A DNA stretch of 64,000 nucleotides from Larimichthys crocea (taxonomy: Eukaryota > Chordata > Actinopteri > Sciaenidae): positions 26,611,954-26,675,953 of the forward strand of contig NC_040017.1 of NCBI RefSeq assembly GCF_000972845.2. The letters are read 5' to 3'. Made by a program: the position numbers and the translations under genes. The notes beneath the pieces are model-generated. The model was given only the letters and a program-made list of their open reading frames with translations. It was not told the DNA's origin and ran no database searches. The first letter of the stretch is position 1. Every line of letters starts with the position of its first letter. This document shows, piece by piece, positions 12,301-27,300 of the stretch.

Positions 12301-15300
12301 AGATTACCAACAATACCAACAACAACAAGAGCAAGAAGGGAAGGAGAGCAGCTGAGGACAGGCAGGAAGCGACTGTTAGAGAGAGAGGGAGTCGTAGGAA
12401 GATAAGAAAAGAGGCTGAGATTTAAAGTGTGCTGCTGCAGGTGGAGGTCTGTCACCTTTAAAGCTCTGGAGGAGGCTCACTGAGGCTGAGAATTAAGGTA
12501 GGTCTACTGATACCTGAAGGCTCGCTGGCTCTGCACAGAGAGCAAAGCAGGTGTTAGAAGACGTGGTTGAAGGCGACTGATAACTCACTCTCTGAAGGAG
12601 CCTCTCTGCCTTTGTTGCTTTGTGTCTGTGCTCTGTGTTTGTGTAACTTAGTTTCAAATCAGCCCGAGAACTCGTTTATTCTCTGAAATATTGCTCCAAC
12701 ACACGGCGGCTCAGGAGCTGCTCAGAGCTTTGCAGAATAGTTTATGCAGCAGGCTGCAGACTCACACACTGCTGAGCATAACAATAGCGTGCTGTTTAAA
12801 TGCAAAGACGCTTTTAGTGAGACAGCTGCTACTTGTGTTTATTCCAACATGCCAGTTGCTGGTTATAAACACTCGAGTATTCACTGAGGTTTACGGTAAC
12901 TATTTGCAGCGTGGCGTCACTCCAAGTCTCTAAGAGTGTTTTGTAATGAGACCTGGCTCAAATAACACTTTGAAATTATTCGTAGAGTTTATTCAGGAGT
13001 GCCTGATGGGTGGGGCGGCCAGCACAGGGCAACACCACGAGAAACATGTTGAGAAAAGCACCTTATCGTAATCACAGAGTATCCCAGGCAAGAAATAAGT
13101 TTACTGGCTTCGTGCTGCAGAGCTGACAGAGCTGCAGGTGGCAGAACGTGGTCATTTCAAATAGCCCCTGTCTCAGTGTTACACACCAGCGACAGCTGCA
13201 GTGTGACGGTCATAAGATCTGTTTTCCCCCCAGTTCCAGCGCACCGGCCTGGTATGTCTGTTGGCCCAAAGTGGGTTCAGAGGTTTCTGTAGCCAAAACA
13301 CACCCGCGCTGTGATGGAGGATCACCGACACATGGATGGCACTGAGTTACGTAACACATGAAGTGGATGATTTTTAGACATTATATCAAACTTTCTGATT
13401 TGATACCATCATTGCTCATTGGGCGGAGGAGAGGTTTCTTCTACTTTTATGCTTTTGTGAATTTTTATAAAAGTTAAATCTTTTGCTGCGTCAAACTTTC
13501 AGTGACAACTTAAAAACACTGACAGTCAACAATGAGCTACGAGGTCCATAAACAAATCAGACGACAACAAAATGGGATAAATATTGTGAAGTTATTCCAA
13601 AAGGTTTCTAAGAAAAGTGCCTCCGCTGTATTCATTTATTCTGTCGCTGACAGATACACTAATCACGTCCTGTAATGAATTATACAATAAAAGCTGCAGA
13701 TCTTTTAATAAATTATTTATCTTTTACACAAACCTCACTGTGCTTACAGAAGCTTGGCTGCAGACTTTTGTATTTTCTCTTTACCTTGTTTGTCCGTGTG
13801 GATGTTAAAGTTGTCTCTGCATTATAATGGCAGCTGCTGATCTCCAGCTGGATTAATCAAATGGAGGTCAGTAACTGAACCTTCCACTAAATAAAGTCAA
13901 ACACTCGTGGTATTTTGTTATCGCGGAGGCTCAAAGAAATCAGTTATTTTGAGGTGAGGTGTTGCTCTGGAAGATGTGCAGCAGCAGCAGGTATAATCTG
14001 AGTGTGTATCCACGAGCTGGGAGCGAGCTGACGTCAGAAATGAAGTGATGGATGTCGATAGCAGTTTCCTGGCGACAGACTTTGGGTGGTGGTGGTTTAC
14101 GGTTGTGGGTGGGGTTCATTTTAGACCAGGAAGTAGGGTCAAGAGTTGATTGGGTGGTTGAGAAGGGGGGACCTCATGAGGAAACACTCCTTGACGTATG
14201 GACGGGGGTGAACTTCCGTCGAGCCGAGAGGATTTTTACAGGAAGGAAGACTCGAGTAAACAAATTCCCTGAGAGCGCATCTCGTTTCATTTTTGAGAAG
14301 CTATTTAAGCGATTTATTCCAGAACCTGAGAATTAAAATCATACTCTGGAGCAAACTTGTATCCTCCAGTGACACAGCATGTGATAAGCGTATCTGTCAA
14401 AAATCTCTGTTTCCTGTTTACATGCAGGCATTTCCCGTCCAGAGGCTCACCCACCGGCGGGTGTGTCTTGCTTTGCCCATCTGGTGTCTCAAATAGTCGG
14501 GAGACACCCTGAGGTGCCTGTCACTGATCTTGAATGGTTTGGACATTCTGCTTTTATCTCACGTCTCTAAATGTTCAGCTCAGTGGGAGCCAAAGGCCTG
14601 GAAGTGTCAGCGGCCTGTTTTAGCCCCTGAGCTCTGCAGGCTTTCTCAGAGCAGCACACGCTGTCCATAAAATGATTACAGTGTGCTTATATTCACCATT
14701 TCCTGTAGAAAAGGTGACACAGCTTTAATATTCAGACTCACTGAAGCTGCCTGTAAACTTCAGGTTCTTTGGATTCGAATCACACGACATCACAACAAAG
14801 ACTCTGGATGATGGATCTGTGATTACTGTACGGTTAAATCCGCAACGCGATATCATGTTGTTGTTGTTGCTGGCTCTTGTGAATGAATGATGACTTTTCC
14901 TGTTCATCAATCCAGACTCTCCTGTGTGAGTCCTAACTCGGCTCGGTCAGCAGAATCTTCAAAAATCAATCATATAAGAATATTTGTGTGTTCATGTGTC
15001 ATCTTGTCTCTTCTGTCCGGTTATTTTTGCTAATTTGGACAAAAGCCAAATGAATAAATGTAAATGTCTTGACCTAAGTGACACAATGCTACAGTAGACT
15101 TGTCAGATGATGACAGACTATAGTTCCATGTGAATTCCCTCCTTGCCTACATCTTTTAAATTTCAAGCTCCTCGGGTGAAACACTGGCTCAAAGTATTTA
15201 TGAGATTATGTAACTGTGTTCACAGGCAGCTCTGTGCTCCTCATGACGGGTAAACTGACCTTTAATATCTGCAAAATTAAACAAGTGGACAGTTTGTATA

Positions 15301-18300
15301 ATACACAGAGCTCACTGTAAACAGCTCAACATGTATAAGACTGAAGTTACTAATAAAAAGACCATCATAAAAACTTCTTCTCACCTTCACTGGTGGAGAA
15401 ACTTCAGAACTATCTGAATAATTGCTGATTAAGTTGGAAAATATATATTTTTCTGCTCATGCTCAGTGTTCGCTGCCAAAATGCGACTGGTATTTATTTA
15501 TTTATGTTGGAGTCAACGCTCGTGTCTTACAGGCCGAGTCTCCTGCTCTGCTTGAGCATCGATTGCTACGGAGATGTCATGATCACGACATGATGATGAT
15601 TGGACGGTGTTTCATTTATCTCTGTGAAAAATGAACGAAAATCAATGAAGGAGAGGAAATCATATTATTATATAAGTATTCATTCGTTCCATGCTTGTTG
15701 GAAGCTGCTTATTAGATATGATCGCCCTGCTGTCCTTCAGACAGACAACAAATATAACATAGACAATATCTGTTTCCAGTTGATCATTCCTTATTGATAT
15801 TGCAGCCTCAGCTGCTGCTGACCTTTTAAAGTAATTAGATAACAGCTGTATGTGATGTAACATGTAAGAGAGGAAGTAGAGAGCAGTGACTTAACCCGCC
15901 ATCACCAGGATATGTCAGCAGCTCGCAGCTTTGTGAATGGACGTGCAGTTTATGAACTTCGCTTGTTAAATCCGGTGTTAAAGTTAGCTCAGTTGTTTAA
16001 GCATAGGCATACGCACTGACAGGGGATACACTGCGTATCACAGGCACAGCTTATAAACAGTCGATGACCATCATCGTGCTTTAGCTCTGGATCACCGCCA
16101 TGAATCAGAGCAGGGTTATCTGCAGTCTGCATATCAAGGACAAGAATATAAATAAATGAAGACCAAATATACATTTAGCTCCTGAAAAAGGCTCTCTGTG
16201 TTTCTATATTTATTTATACTTTTATTTTTATGCCTGAAAATCGACTAAACATGAACTAAACATTAGTCACAGGCTTTTAACTCAGGGTTAGTAGAAGTGC
16301 AGCGTGAATCATGCGGCCCTGGGCTCAGGTTAACTCTGGGTCTGTGAGTCTGTGAGTTCATGCACATACTGTACATATGTTTGTCTTATTAGAAGCACTA
16401 CTTTTAGAGATAGCATGTAAAGATCGTGCTCTGGATCACAGAACAAAAGGTGTTTTATTCATGCGTGTGCGGCGGTGCTGGAAATGTTTGTGTGTTGCTG
16501 CTGTCGGAGGAAAGAGTGACGCTGGTTTCTGTGTTTTTTCTGAGAACGATGCTGTTTGTTGGAGTATTTCGAGTCCATCTGGTGTCTAGAATAGAAACAG
16601 TTTCCCTCCTCTTGTCTTGTGATTGTCCTAAAATTAGATCCGATTTTATTTGTGTTATCAACTCAGGAAAAGTGCTGCGGTATTTCCTCTGTGTGTGTGT
16701 GTGCACCGTTACGTAAGTGTGTGTGTAGAAACCCTATTTTTGTCGATATCTGGTCTCTGCTGATAATACCTCAGTCCATAAATAAATCAGAAACTCACAT
16801 CCTCAGCTGTCTCTCATGTGCTGCATCACTGCTGCAGTGTGTTATGTCAAAGAAACGTTATCAGCTTTTTAAAGTGCAGATAGGTGGTTGTTTTCTTTGG
16901 GTTGATACCGGAGTCGGGCCATTACTGAGCCAACTATAACATCATTAACTTGTCCATCTCTAATAGGCTTACAGCGCCTCAGAGCAGGATTAGAGAGGCA
17001 GAGTCAGTTTCAAAGGCCGTTGCTGTAAGTCAGAGCAGGACAACAAAAAGTATTCAGCTCACATCACACCAGCACATTCCCTCACAGATGTCCGGACCGG
17101 TGTGAACGGGTCACTGCTGTCAGACGTGCCTTTAAAGAAACTGTCTAAAGTGACTTCCTGCAGTTGTTCCAATGATGATGAAGGAGCGTATCTTCGTTGT
17201 TGGATGGATGGTTGTGTGTGTGTGTGTGTGTATAAAGAGTGTGTGACCTTACACACACACACAAAGTCTGGAGTGTCCATATGGCAGTGTGCCAGTGCGG
17301 GGAGTAGCGTGACCTTCAGTGAGGTGGAGAGTGAGGGTGTGGAGGTCAGGGATGGATGGACACGTAGTGTCACACTTTCCTGCACTAGACTGATCCTGCA
17401 GCCCGTCACAGACCACAAACAACAATGCTTACCCCTCCTTAATGAAGTGCTCTCATTGCCTCACCTTAACATAGATGACATGCACAGATATTAGAGCAAG
17501 CAAAGGTTTTAAAACTATCGGACAGAGGTCTGGAGAATCGACAAGTACTGACCACTGAGCCACCCTGAAGGAAATCCTGAAATCTAACTGAACTCTTTAA
17601 TTATTAAGTTGTTTGTTTACGACATTTTCCATGTGATGAATGTCTCTTTTAGCTCTGGTTTTGGTCTCTACCAACTCCTGAAGGAAATATCTGTCTCTTC
17701 AGCTGCTAAATGCTTCTCTGTGTTCACCACGACTGTGTAAGGTTTTAACCATTTATTGCAACGGAGGTGGTGTGGCTCTGCTCATGTGTGTGATGCTCTC
17801 CAACAAATCTGAGTTCGATTGGAACCAATAATCCTGCAGCCGTGCAGCTTCGTGCTGTGAATATGTAAATGGACTTGTTGCAGCACGCTCTCATAAAGGA
17901 CGATGAACTCAGTGACTGAGCCTTTTTTGCACAAACTGTGCTGAAGTTGAAAGGCGCTGTCAGACCATGTTTAAGCTGTCTTTTCCACTCCATGACCCCG
18001 CTAACAAACCTATCCAGTCTCCTCGAGACGAGACTAACGTAATCCAGCTCCTGTTAGACAAACTGCAGAGAGTGGCTGACAGCGCCGACGAGCTCTTTAG
18101 CTTTCGGGTTTTGTTCTCTGATCTTCAAATTCAGAGCCCGTCGTGAGTCAGGCAGCACCGGAGCCGCCTTTGATCAGATCAGCAGGGCGCTCTGCCTCGT
18201 ACCCGCCACGTTATTAGGATGTTTTGAGACAGATGATTATACATTTTAATTCACGAATCGAATCTCTAGAAATAATGTGATATCTAATTTGTTTGAAAGC

Positions 18301-21300
18301 AGCAAAGGGCTGTGCAGCGCTGCAGGCAGGAAGCTTCACTTCTTTGTGCTTTGATTTTGCCTCTTGGATGTTTTTTCACAGCTTTTATCGTTTAGTTGCT
18401 GAAGCGTGACACAGAGCACTTGATCAGATTTGATTTGTGTGTTCAGGTGTCTGGAAGTGTCACTGTCAACATCTAAACACGCGTATGTATCTTTGATGTC
18501 TGCAGCAATAACACGAAAACATAACTTGACAAGCACTTGGTTCTTTCATTTGTTGTTCCTTTGATATTAAATCTCTGGACCGTTTTCAGTCGTACTATTT
18601 TCACCATCAGCCAACACCAACCTTGACTGTGTTCCAGCGTGTGATATAATGTTGATTCGGTGGTTTCGAGCTGATTATGTCTAAATATAACTAAAGAAGT
18701 CATTTGATACAGACCGCCCTGGAACAAGTGATGCTTCTCCAGCTTCACTGCTCTTTATGTGAAAAGCGTCCGTGCTGATCGGGGCAGTCGTCGGGCGTGT
18801 GGAGGCCTGCAGATGTGTGAGTCTGTCTATAATAAGACTGGGCTGTGACTGCGAGGCATTTCAAATCTTCACCTCCTCCTCCTCCTCTGCCATTCCTCTG
18901 CTCCGTCCAGGGAGTGCCACCCCCTCCACCTGCTGCAGTCCGTCTGTCTGTCCGTCACACAGAGCTGCAGTTTAAAGCTGCTGTCAGGTGCAAAACATCC
19001 ACAGGTTAAACCGGAGCTACTTGTACTGAAATATTCAGTTTTCCTCTCAACAGTTTTTGAACTCTGAGTGTCTTCACTGTCACGTCTGTATCTTATTGAA
19101 AACAGCAGCTGTGACGGCTGCTCATTTGTACTCTGACTGCCACTTTGAGGCCATTAGCACTGCAGTGTGGTGGCTGCACCTGTTGTTGCTGCTGATGCAG
19201 TCAGTCACGGAGCACAGGAATAATAGACAGAAAGCCTTGATGTCAACACCGCAGGCTGAACATCTCTGTTTGACGAGTACGAGGCCAAATCTGAACTTTG
19301 CATGTCAAAGAAATGTCAAATAACATTTAAACTATGTCAGATTTCATTGAAAGCTGTGCCGCTGTGAGTACTGAGGCTTTGGGTGAGCACCCAACAGTCA
19401 CAATCGAACCTTCACGGAATAAAACAATGATTATAGTCACACATGGGACCCACAACAGTATATTACATCTCATTATCACTGCAGAGTCACTGATGTGGGT
19501 GGTGGCGCTCCGTTCTCATGTGTAAAGGCTCGATCTCTGTGACTGATACAATGTGTGTTATGTGTTCCTATGACCTCCTGGATACCAGATACCTCCAACC
19601 CACCCAAACAGGCACGACATCCACGCTGACACTCGACACGTCCAAACACACACACAGCACAAATTCAAACACACAGATGGGCTTTCTCTCCTGCACACAC
19701 ACACACACAGACACACACACAGACACACACACACACATAGCTAAGCTGAGGCAGTTAAAAAAGCGATCACATGTGCAGGACTGTGAGGAATGACATTGCT
19801 GGGGGCCACAGTGACAGAGAGCCAAGTGATTCCCGGACTAGCAGAGATCCTCTGTTGATGGACCGATGGTGAACTGACTCACTTCTCCTGCAAACTCCAG
19901 TAAAATCAATGACTTATAACTTTAAATAAAATAATCGCACCTCTTTCCATGTTGTAGAAAGTTACTGTGGATAACCTGAGACTGTACCGGCCTCAAAGAT
20001 GCTTTTTAGATCTCATCAGAGTTTCACAACGATCTCCATGAGTTTTATAGTCGGTGCTACAAACACCGAGCTTTGTCGGTTCCTGCTGGCATCTTTTCTG
20101 CCGCTCAGCTCTTCGTGGTCCCTGGTTGATGGATTTCAAATGTGTCTGAAAACAGTTGGAGTGAACATCACAGTGTCGAGAAGCTAGACACAGAATCAGG
20201 TCAGCAGTCTAGTCCTGGTCTAGTTTCTAGACTTTCATACAGTGGTTAAAGGTAAATAGTAATCATGCCACAGCACACAAGAACAAACATCTTCATGTGA
20301 CTCTGAGGACTGTAAGTTACAGTATCTGTTTTAAGACAGCTTCCTGGATATCTGTTTGTTGGCTCTCTTGAAGTGAAACAGGTCACTATGTTCACTCCTG
20401 GCATCGACTGACTTAGTTCACTGATTTAGTTCATTTAGACATGGTGGACCGGGTGGACTGGGTGGACTGGGTGATGCTGCTGAATTTTCTACTGGTTTAT
20501 AAACCCACGACTCAAATATCACCTCCATTTGATATTTGATACTTCAATTAGTACATACACTATATACTTCCTGGCATGGTGCACTAAATAGCAACCGGGC
20601 GCAACATTAGTGCCAACCTTTGACTGTACAAATATATAAATATAAAACATTTGCATTTTCACAACGCTTCCCCTTCAGCTTCATAACCAAAGTGGCGACC
20701 ACTTGACAGATACATTAAATGCTGACCATGATAGCTGACTTCATTCTTTCTTTTGAGGTTTAATTTTTTGGTATTTTGCCACCATGTCCTGGATATTTCA
20801 GGCCTGCTGGAGTGCCACCAGTTTCCTAAAGGTGTCTAAGTTTGGATGATTTGGGGTGGAGTAGGTTCTCAGAGCAGAGCCATGACCAAGACTATGGAAA
20901 GAATGTCAAGACCGTCGTCCCAGATGCTTCAGACTGCCATGTCCTTATAGCAGACGCTTAAACTCCACATGAACACTTGATGCTACGCTGACTTAAGAAT
21001 GCTGCTGGAGCTAATTCACTGTTACACGATATACAGGCCTGTTCTGATGGCATGTCAGTGCTGACTGCTGCCGAACGTCTAATGAAATTCTTTGTTGAAA
21101 TCTTTTGAAAAAGATACAACACAGGAGCAGGCGAAACAAATAATGTAGAATATATGAAACTGAACCCACAGTCAGCTGTCTCTGCTACTTTAAAGTCATT
21201 ATGGGATACAGTTGGAGTGGCATGATTATCCATTCCTGTTAGTCTGCACCTCGTCTTGTCTTGTTTAATGCAGCGTGAGGTTATTGAACAGGTGTTAGTT

Positions 21301-24300
21301 GAATTAAATCCACATTTATGTGCTTCGTGTGCCGAGGACAGGCAGTTGAACAAACGGGAAATGGATTTTCATTTAGCTCTTAAGGCTCATACAGTACGAT
21401 GAATGATGCACTTCATCATTCAGACAGTCTTGTCTTAATTGAATTAGATGGGCTTGAAGTTAATGTTTGTTTGTTTTGTTTCAGACTCTGACAGAGAACA
21501 AGAGGACAGCCATGTTTCCAACCAGACCAGAGAACCAGCCGTAAGTAACGCAGCTGTAACGCCAAAGCGAGCAGGTAAAATGTTAAAGATGGAAGATCTG
21601 AGATCAACTTAACAAACTACAGCGACAGTCTACAGGAGTCACAGAGAAGGACGTGCTGCATGTTTAACACGCTGCACTTCAGCTCAGCCAACACTGAAAC
21701 TCGGTGGAGCGATTTCTTTATGCGATTGCAGTTTGATGACAGAAATGAGAGTCGACAGATGTTACTGTTTGTTGCTGCACCTGGATTTACTTTAGTGAGG
21801 AGGCACGCTGCTCTGATATGTTAAAATGTCAGTGCGTTGTTACACTTCATGAGGAGAGTTTGTATTGTTTTTGATTATGTTTAAGAAAGGATTAAACAGA
21901 GGAAGAGATAGACGCTTGGTTTTGTTTTGAGAAAAAGATTTTAGCTCACAATCTGCACCGGAAGTTTGGAGTAGGACGGTGTGAGAGGTCACGGAGGCCT
22001 GACAGCAGGTGAAGTGCTAACACAGGATGTTTTTTTTAACAAGATTAACTATGTGAGAGTTTGTGAAGCAAGCAGAGGAAGGAGATATGAGAGGCTGGAA
22101 CGTGACATGTTTCCTCCAGAAAGGAGGTAAGAGGTTTGATTCAGTCCAACTTAAACAAACTGTTGTTCCAGTCACACATGCGATAATAGAGACAAACATT
22201 TTTCTCCTCATATATTCTTGCCCCTCTCTCCTGAAAAAGTGATGACACAGTAAGTCAAAACAAGACTGAGTCGGGATGTCGATTAGTAGAGCGTCCGCAG
22301 TGGCCCAGGGTTCAAATCCGATCTGCAGCCCTTTGCTGCATGTTGTTCCCCATCTCTCTCTCCCTGCTCTCTATCAAATAAAGCTTAAAAAGGCCAGATT
22401 TCATTTTGTGAGGTGTCACAATGACCACATCCTCACGTAGCAGTGCATGTTTAGCATCCTCAGAAGTCCACAGCTTATATTGCCTTTTTAATTTTTGCAG
22501 AGGGAACTGTCTGAACCTCACATGCACACTTTCATGGGAGTCTGGAGCCTCCCAGTAAAACCAGTTTTCTTCAGCCGAGTAGTTTCACTGCAGCAGTGAA
22601 AAGTTAAAAAGCAGAGAATGTCAGTGGTTGTTGAAATAAATTGAGAAAATTCACATCACAGTCCACGTGTTCTTCAGATTTTCCTCTACCAGTCTCCTAG
22701 TAGCTGCAGTACAAATCTGTCAGAGGCTCAAACTGTTAGAAATTGGTATTTTTGTGATAAAACTCAAAATATTGGCAGCTGTACTCGTGTATTTGTTCTG
22801 ATTACATTTCTAGTTCGGTCACTCTCCTCTGTCAACGTCACATTTGGTCATTTCACCTCTGTCATTAGTCCATAGAGGCTGCTGAGCCTGGCTTACATGC
22901 TACCTGCTTGCCCAGCTCCACTTCTGGCACAACAACGGTGCTAACAAACTGAGCTAACAGCAGCTACAGCTGTCAGCAGTTTACTTCACTGTCCATCATA
23001 AACTCTGTAAATCACAGAGAGTTGAGGCGGAGCAGCCGGAGGACATCAGAGGGAAAACCAGAAAACATTTTTCTCCATAAAATATGATCCAGTTTCACCA
23101 GAATCAGTGAAATAGTTGGTGCTGTGTGACTTAGTGCCGTAAAGCGTTACGTACTCTGTGATTGTACCTGGTAAACACAGTCACATAGTAATAGAAGTCA
23201 GTGTAGCATCGACATGATTTAAAATCTGTTATTTTATGGTAGAAAAGTTACACAATGCTGCCTTCAAGGGTAAAACCATGTTGGAAATCACTGCTGCATT
23301 AATATTCTAAGAGGACGTCACACTATCGTCTCCTGTGTTTGCAGGTAAAAGACAAGGGGAGGTCGCCCCCCTCAAACAGGTCACCCTCCACCACTCAACG
23401 CAACCCTCACCACAGCAGCTCCACAGACGAACAGGAGAGCCCCGAGAGAGTGGTAACACACACACACGTAAACACACACCTACCTACTGTACATAAACAC
23501 AGGAGGGAAATCAATAATGCATACAGTACATGCAACATCTCCAGGGATGTTACAGAGAGTGGTCTTTAAGAAAGAACATGGAAAGGAACAATGCTGAGAC
23601 TGTTATTCTCATTATCTGCATTAGTTTAAGTGCAGAAAGGGAGAGGGGCCCTTGAGCAAGGCACCAAACCCCAAACTGCTCCCTGGGCAAAAATCTATTT
23701 TGTTGGATTTATTTTGAAAGTACTGACAGGATGTTATTCTCATTAGCTGCATTAGATCAAAGTGTTGCCGTTGTGATTTACTTTATTTGGACCGAGGTGA
23801 TCAACTTCAGAGTCGCATAGAGAAAATGTTGGAATTTTTATGAACTACATTGTTCTCCCGATATATTTGGAAAGGTGAACGCAGCATTGTGACAGACCTC
23901 GTGACCCCAGCAGCCACCAGGCCCATACAAACTGGATCACAATAGTCCAGTCCCCAATCTGCTGAGGTCATTGTCCGCCACATAAACAGCCTTTCATTTC
24001 TCCCAGCTCAGCACAGATGCCAGTCGTGGCCTTTTCACGCCATAACGCCGTGGACGCAAAGTCGACAACAAAATACATCTGAATGTGGCAGATCTGACAC
24101 CAGCTGCAGGTGTGGAGGACTGTAAACACTTTCATGGACTGAAATGTAGAACGTTAGCACTGCTTTTATGAAACAAAGCGGTGCTGCTGCTTGTCGTGAG
24201 ACAGTGACACCTACTGTTAGAGCCATCTTTCAATTGTTTAAATATATTTAATTTAAAAATAATAATAATAATTCTACAGAGATATTTTTTTTCACTTCAA

Positions 24301-27300
24301 AAATAGCACCACGTTGAAAATGTACGTTTGACCATCAGATCTTAGCATTGTTTCTTAAATAATTTGGAATGACTCACAGTTCCTTTTTGACCTATATTTG
24401 ATTAATTACAAGACATACAAAGATGATATTTAATGTTCAAACTGATAAAAATGTATTGTTTTTTTTGTAATTATACACTCTTTATGTAACACAAACCCAA
24501 TAAAGTTCAGGCAAGAGCAAAAATCACCTGTTGGCAACCTTCCACAGGTAAACAGGTTCACTGGTAACAGGTGATAGTATCATTATTTAGTATGAAAGGG
24601 GTGTCCTCGAAAGGTTCAGTCGCTCACAAGCAAGGATGTGGCACGTTTTCCCACTTTGTTAAAAACTGCCAATAGTCCAACAGTTTAAGAAAAACGTTCC
24701 TCAACAAACAGTTTGAATAAATTCGTGGATTTCACCACCAGCAATCCATAACATGATTAAAACCTCCAGAGAATCCAAAGAAATCTCTGCACGTAAGGGG
24801 CAAGGTCCAAAACTAACACTGAAAGTCTGTGACCATTATGCTGCATTAAAAACCAACATGATTATAACGGATATTACTACATGGGCTCAGGAACACTTTA
24901 GAAAACTGTTGACGGTCAATACAGTGTGTTCCTTCATCTTCAAATTCAAGTTAAGACTCTACAATGCAAAGAGAAAGACAGATATCGATACGATCCAGAA
25001 GCACGGCTGAATTCTCATCTGAGACGGAAAATGGAAACGTGTTTTTGTTTTTGGAAATCATGAAGGTCATGTCCTTCAGGCTAAATTTATGTTTTAGATA
25101 GCGTCCCAATGTTTTGCATTTGGGGTTGTAATTGTAATTGTCCTCAGTGGAATAATAATTACAGATTCTAGGTAAAAGCAATAAACCCAAATGATTATTG
25201 GTCATAACATTTAAACATCACTGGAGTTTCGTTGACTTTGTGTTGTCCCTTTCACATCATGACATCTACCTTGATTACAGGTCATCTCACCCTGCGTCCT
25301 CTGTTGTCTGCAGGTGCAGAAGGAGAAACTCCATGCAGAGTTGAAGCAGGTGTTGAGTCAGAAAAGAAGTCACCTGAGAGAGTCAACCTGCCAACTGGCC
25401 CAACCAGAGATGGACTCAGAGCCCACAGACAAACAGATGGTAAGCAGGAATAAATGTGACTTTTCAGGCTGAAATATTTAGAAACTGGAGAGTTCTTACT
25501 GCCATAAATCACTGATGTCAAAGGAGATGGATGACGGTGCACCCAAAGTCACTCCAGTGGTTGATGAAGTTTACGATTCAGTTTTTCCTCTATGAGTAGT
25601 CTACAAGTTATTTCTTGTAGTCGGTCACTGGAAAAGTGGATGTTATCCAAGAATAGAGTGACCTTTCCTCTGTGACAGCTTAATGGGCAAAATGGACTCA
25701 GAAGTAAAGCGTGAAGTGACAAATAACTGTACAGTAAATTTTGCACTCACTCAAGCAAGAGAAACAAGTTATGAACGTGTTGAAGCCCAATTTTTCATCT
25801 GTCCAGCAAGAAATAAGTCAAATACAAGACAGAAGAACATTCAGCTCTTTATGCGATGCATGTCCTCAAAGCTGCATGACTCTTTGTACCACCAAATAAT
25901 GTTGATAGGTAACAATTTCTGCATCACACTAGTCCTTGGTCCTGTGTTTCATCTTCACGTATGAATCTATAGTGTACCATTGTAAAATGTTTATCTTAAG
26001 CCACATTGTGTTCTTGGAGATATTAAAAGTTGTGTGTATCTATATTAGAGTGAGGAGGAAGCCCCTAAGTCAGTGGAAATCATGGTGGAGACGGAGGCGG
26101 AGGCTGGAGCCAGCGGCTACAGTGTGACCGGTGGAGGACAGCGAGGGATCTTTGTTAAAGACGTCCTCAAAGACTCACCAGCCGCTAAACATCTCAGTCT
26201 ACAGGAAGGTACCTGCGGTCACACCTGATTCATTTAGGGAGCATGTTTGACAAACATACTGAGTGCTTTAAGATGAACACAATCCAAACAAGAAATAAAT
26301 AAAAAAATATGTTCACTGCAAACTCTGAGCCATCGTGAGTGTGTCCTGGATTTGTCAACCAGTACTAATGCTTTGTTATCGTATGGTATTGTTGGTTACA
26401 CGGTACCATTTTCAACCCTTAAAATGAAATGAATTAAATTGTATTCATGAAGGGTGTGAATGCCCCAGACAAAAATTGGTGACAAAAATGTTTTTACAAC
26501 CTCAAAACTGTTGAATATCTCAGATATCTCAGAGTTGGGTAATCACAGCAAATCTTGCAGTTTTTACTAATAATTGTATAATGGCACGATTAATGACCAA
26601 TGCATGTTGATAATGATTATACGAGTCAATAGTGTGTGATGAATTCTATGCAGTTCATCACTTTGAACACTGGACGGCAGTAAACACTCAAGTTTATGAG
26701 CCGTTTATGAGCAGATACCGCTCCAGTTTATTTTGTTTTTTATTTTGTAACAACTACGGAAAAATCTGTTCAACATGTTTCAGATTGCTTTAGTTTGGAT
26801 TATTTAAGTACTGACAGAAAATGTTATGTCAGTAAAAGCTAATGATTGTGCATGGCATGACTGTGTGGTCCGCTAACATGATCTCAAGAGTGAAAACTGC
26901 CATTAAACAACCTTTAATTCATTTTTTTTTACTGATTTAACCGTTATTATTTGCAGTAATCACATAAAAGATCAGACAACCTCTAATTCTGCTGTTTTCT
27001 CATTTTTGACTATTGGTATCTAATCAACACTAGATCCATTCATAACTAACTGAGCTGAGAAAAATAGCTGATTGCTGAGTCTCATACTGAGCAAGTCACT
27101 CCAAAACTTTGTTTCCCATTTAAGATAACCGACAACATCAGGTTTACCGACAATATTCACTTTTGCACACAGCAGTAAATGGTTCATGCATATTCAATTT
27201 GCTGGTTTTATCAATGATATGCAATACAACAATAAAACGTAGGGTTTTAAAAAATGGTTTAATTACTGATGTACTGACTTCTATTGATGTAATATTTAAA

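Larger units (their letters stand above)
6354..21484 (+). other. Proposed first intron (about 15 kb), no recognised gene
   Basis: No convincing coding exon was recognised on either strand. It holds microsatellites, a common teleost repeat near 9.54 kb, a composite MITE-like insertion at 10.87-11.22 kb and a candidate second promoter and exon at 12.14-12.50 kb. If the tentative first exon is wrong, this is intergenic or upstream sequence instead. Confidence 0.5.

Noticed and set aside
12054..12455. Minus-strand frame of 133 codons at the candidate alternative promoter.
   Set aside because: Arises from purine-rich + strand sequence; no motif, and the opposite strand carries the CArG/CCAAT/donor arrangement.
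21512..21540. ATG at 21,512 as the start of the AHNAK2-like protein.
   Set aside because: Good local context, but its frame meets TAA immediately after joining to 23,345, whereas the other frame runs through all later exons.
22309..22319. tRNA gene suggested by a perfect B box.
   Set aside because: No matching acceptor stem or anticodon arm; the tail is that of a fish SINE-like repeat.
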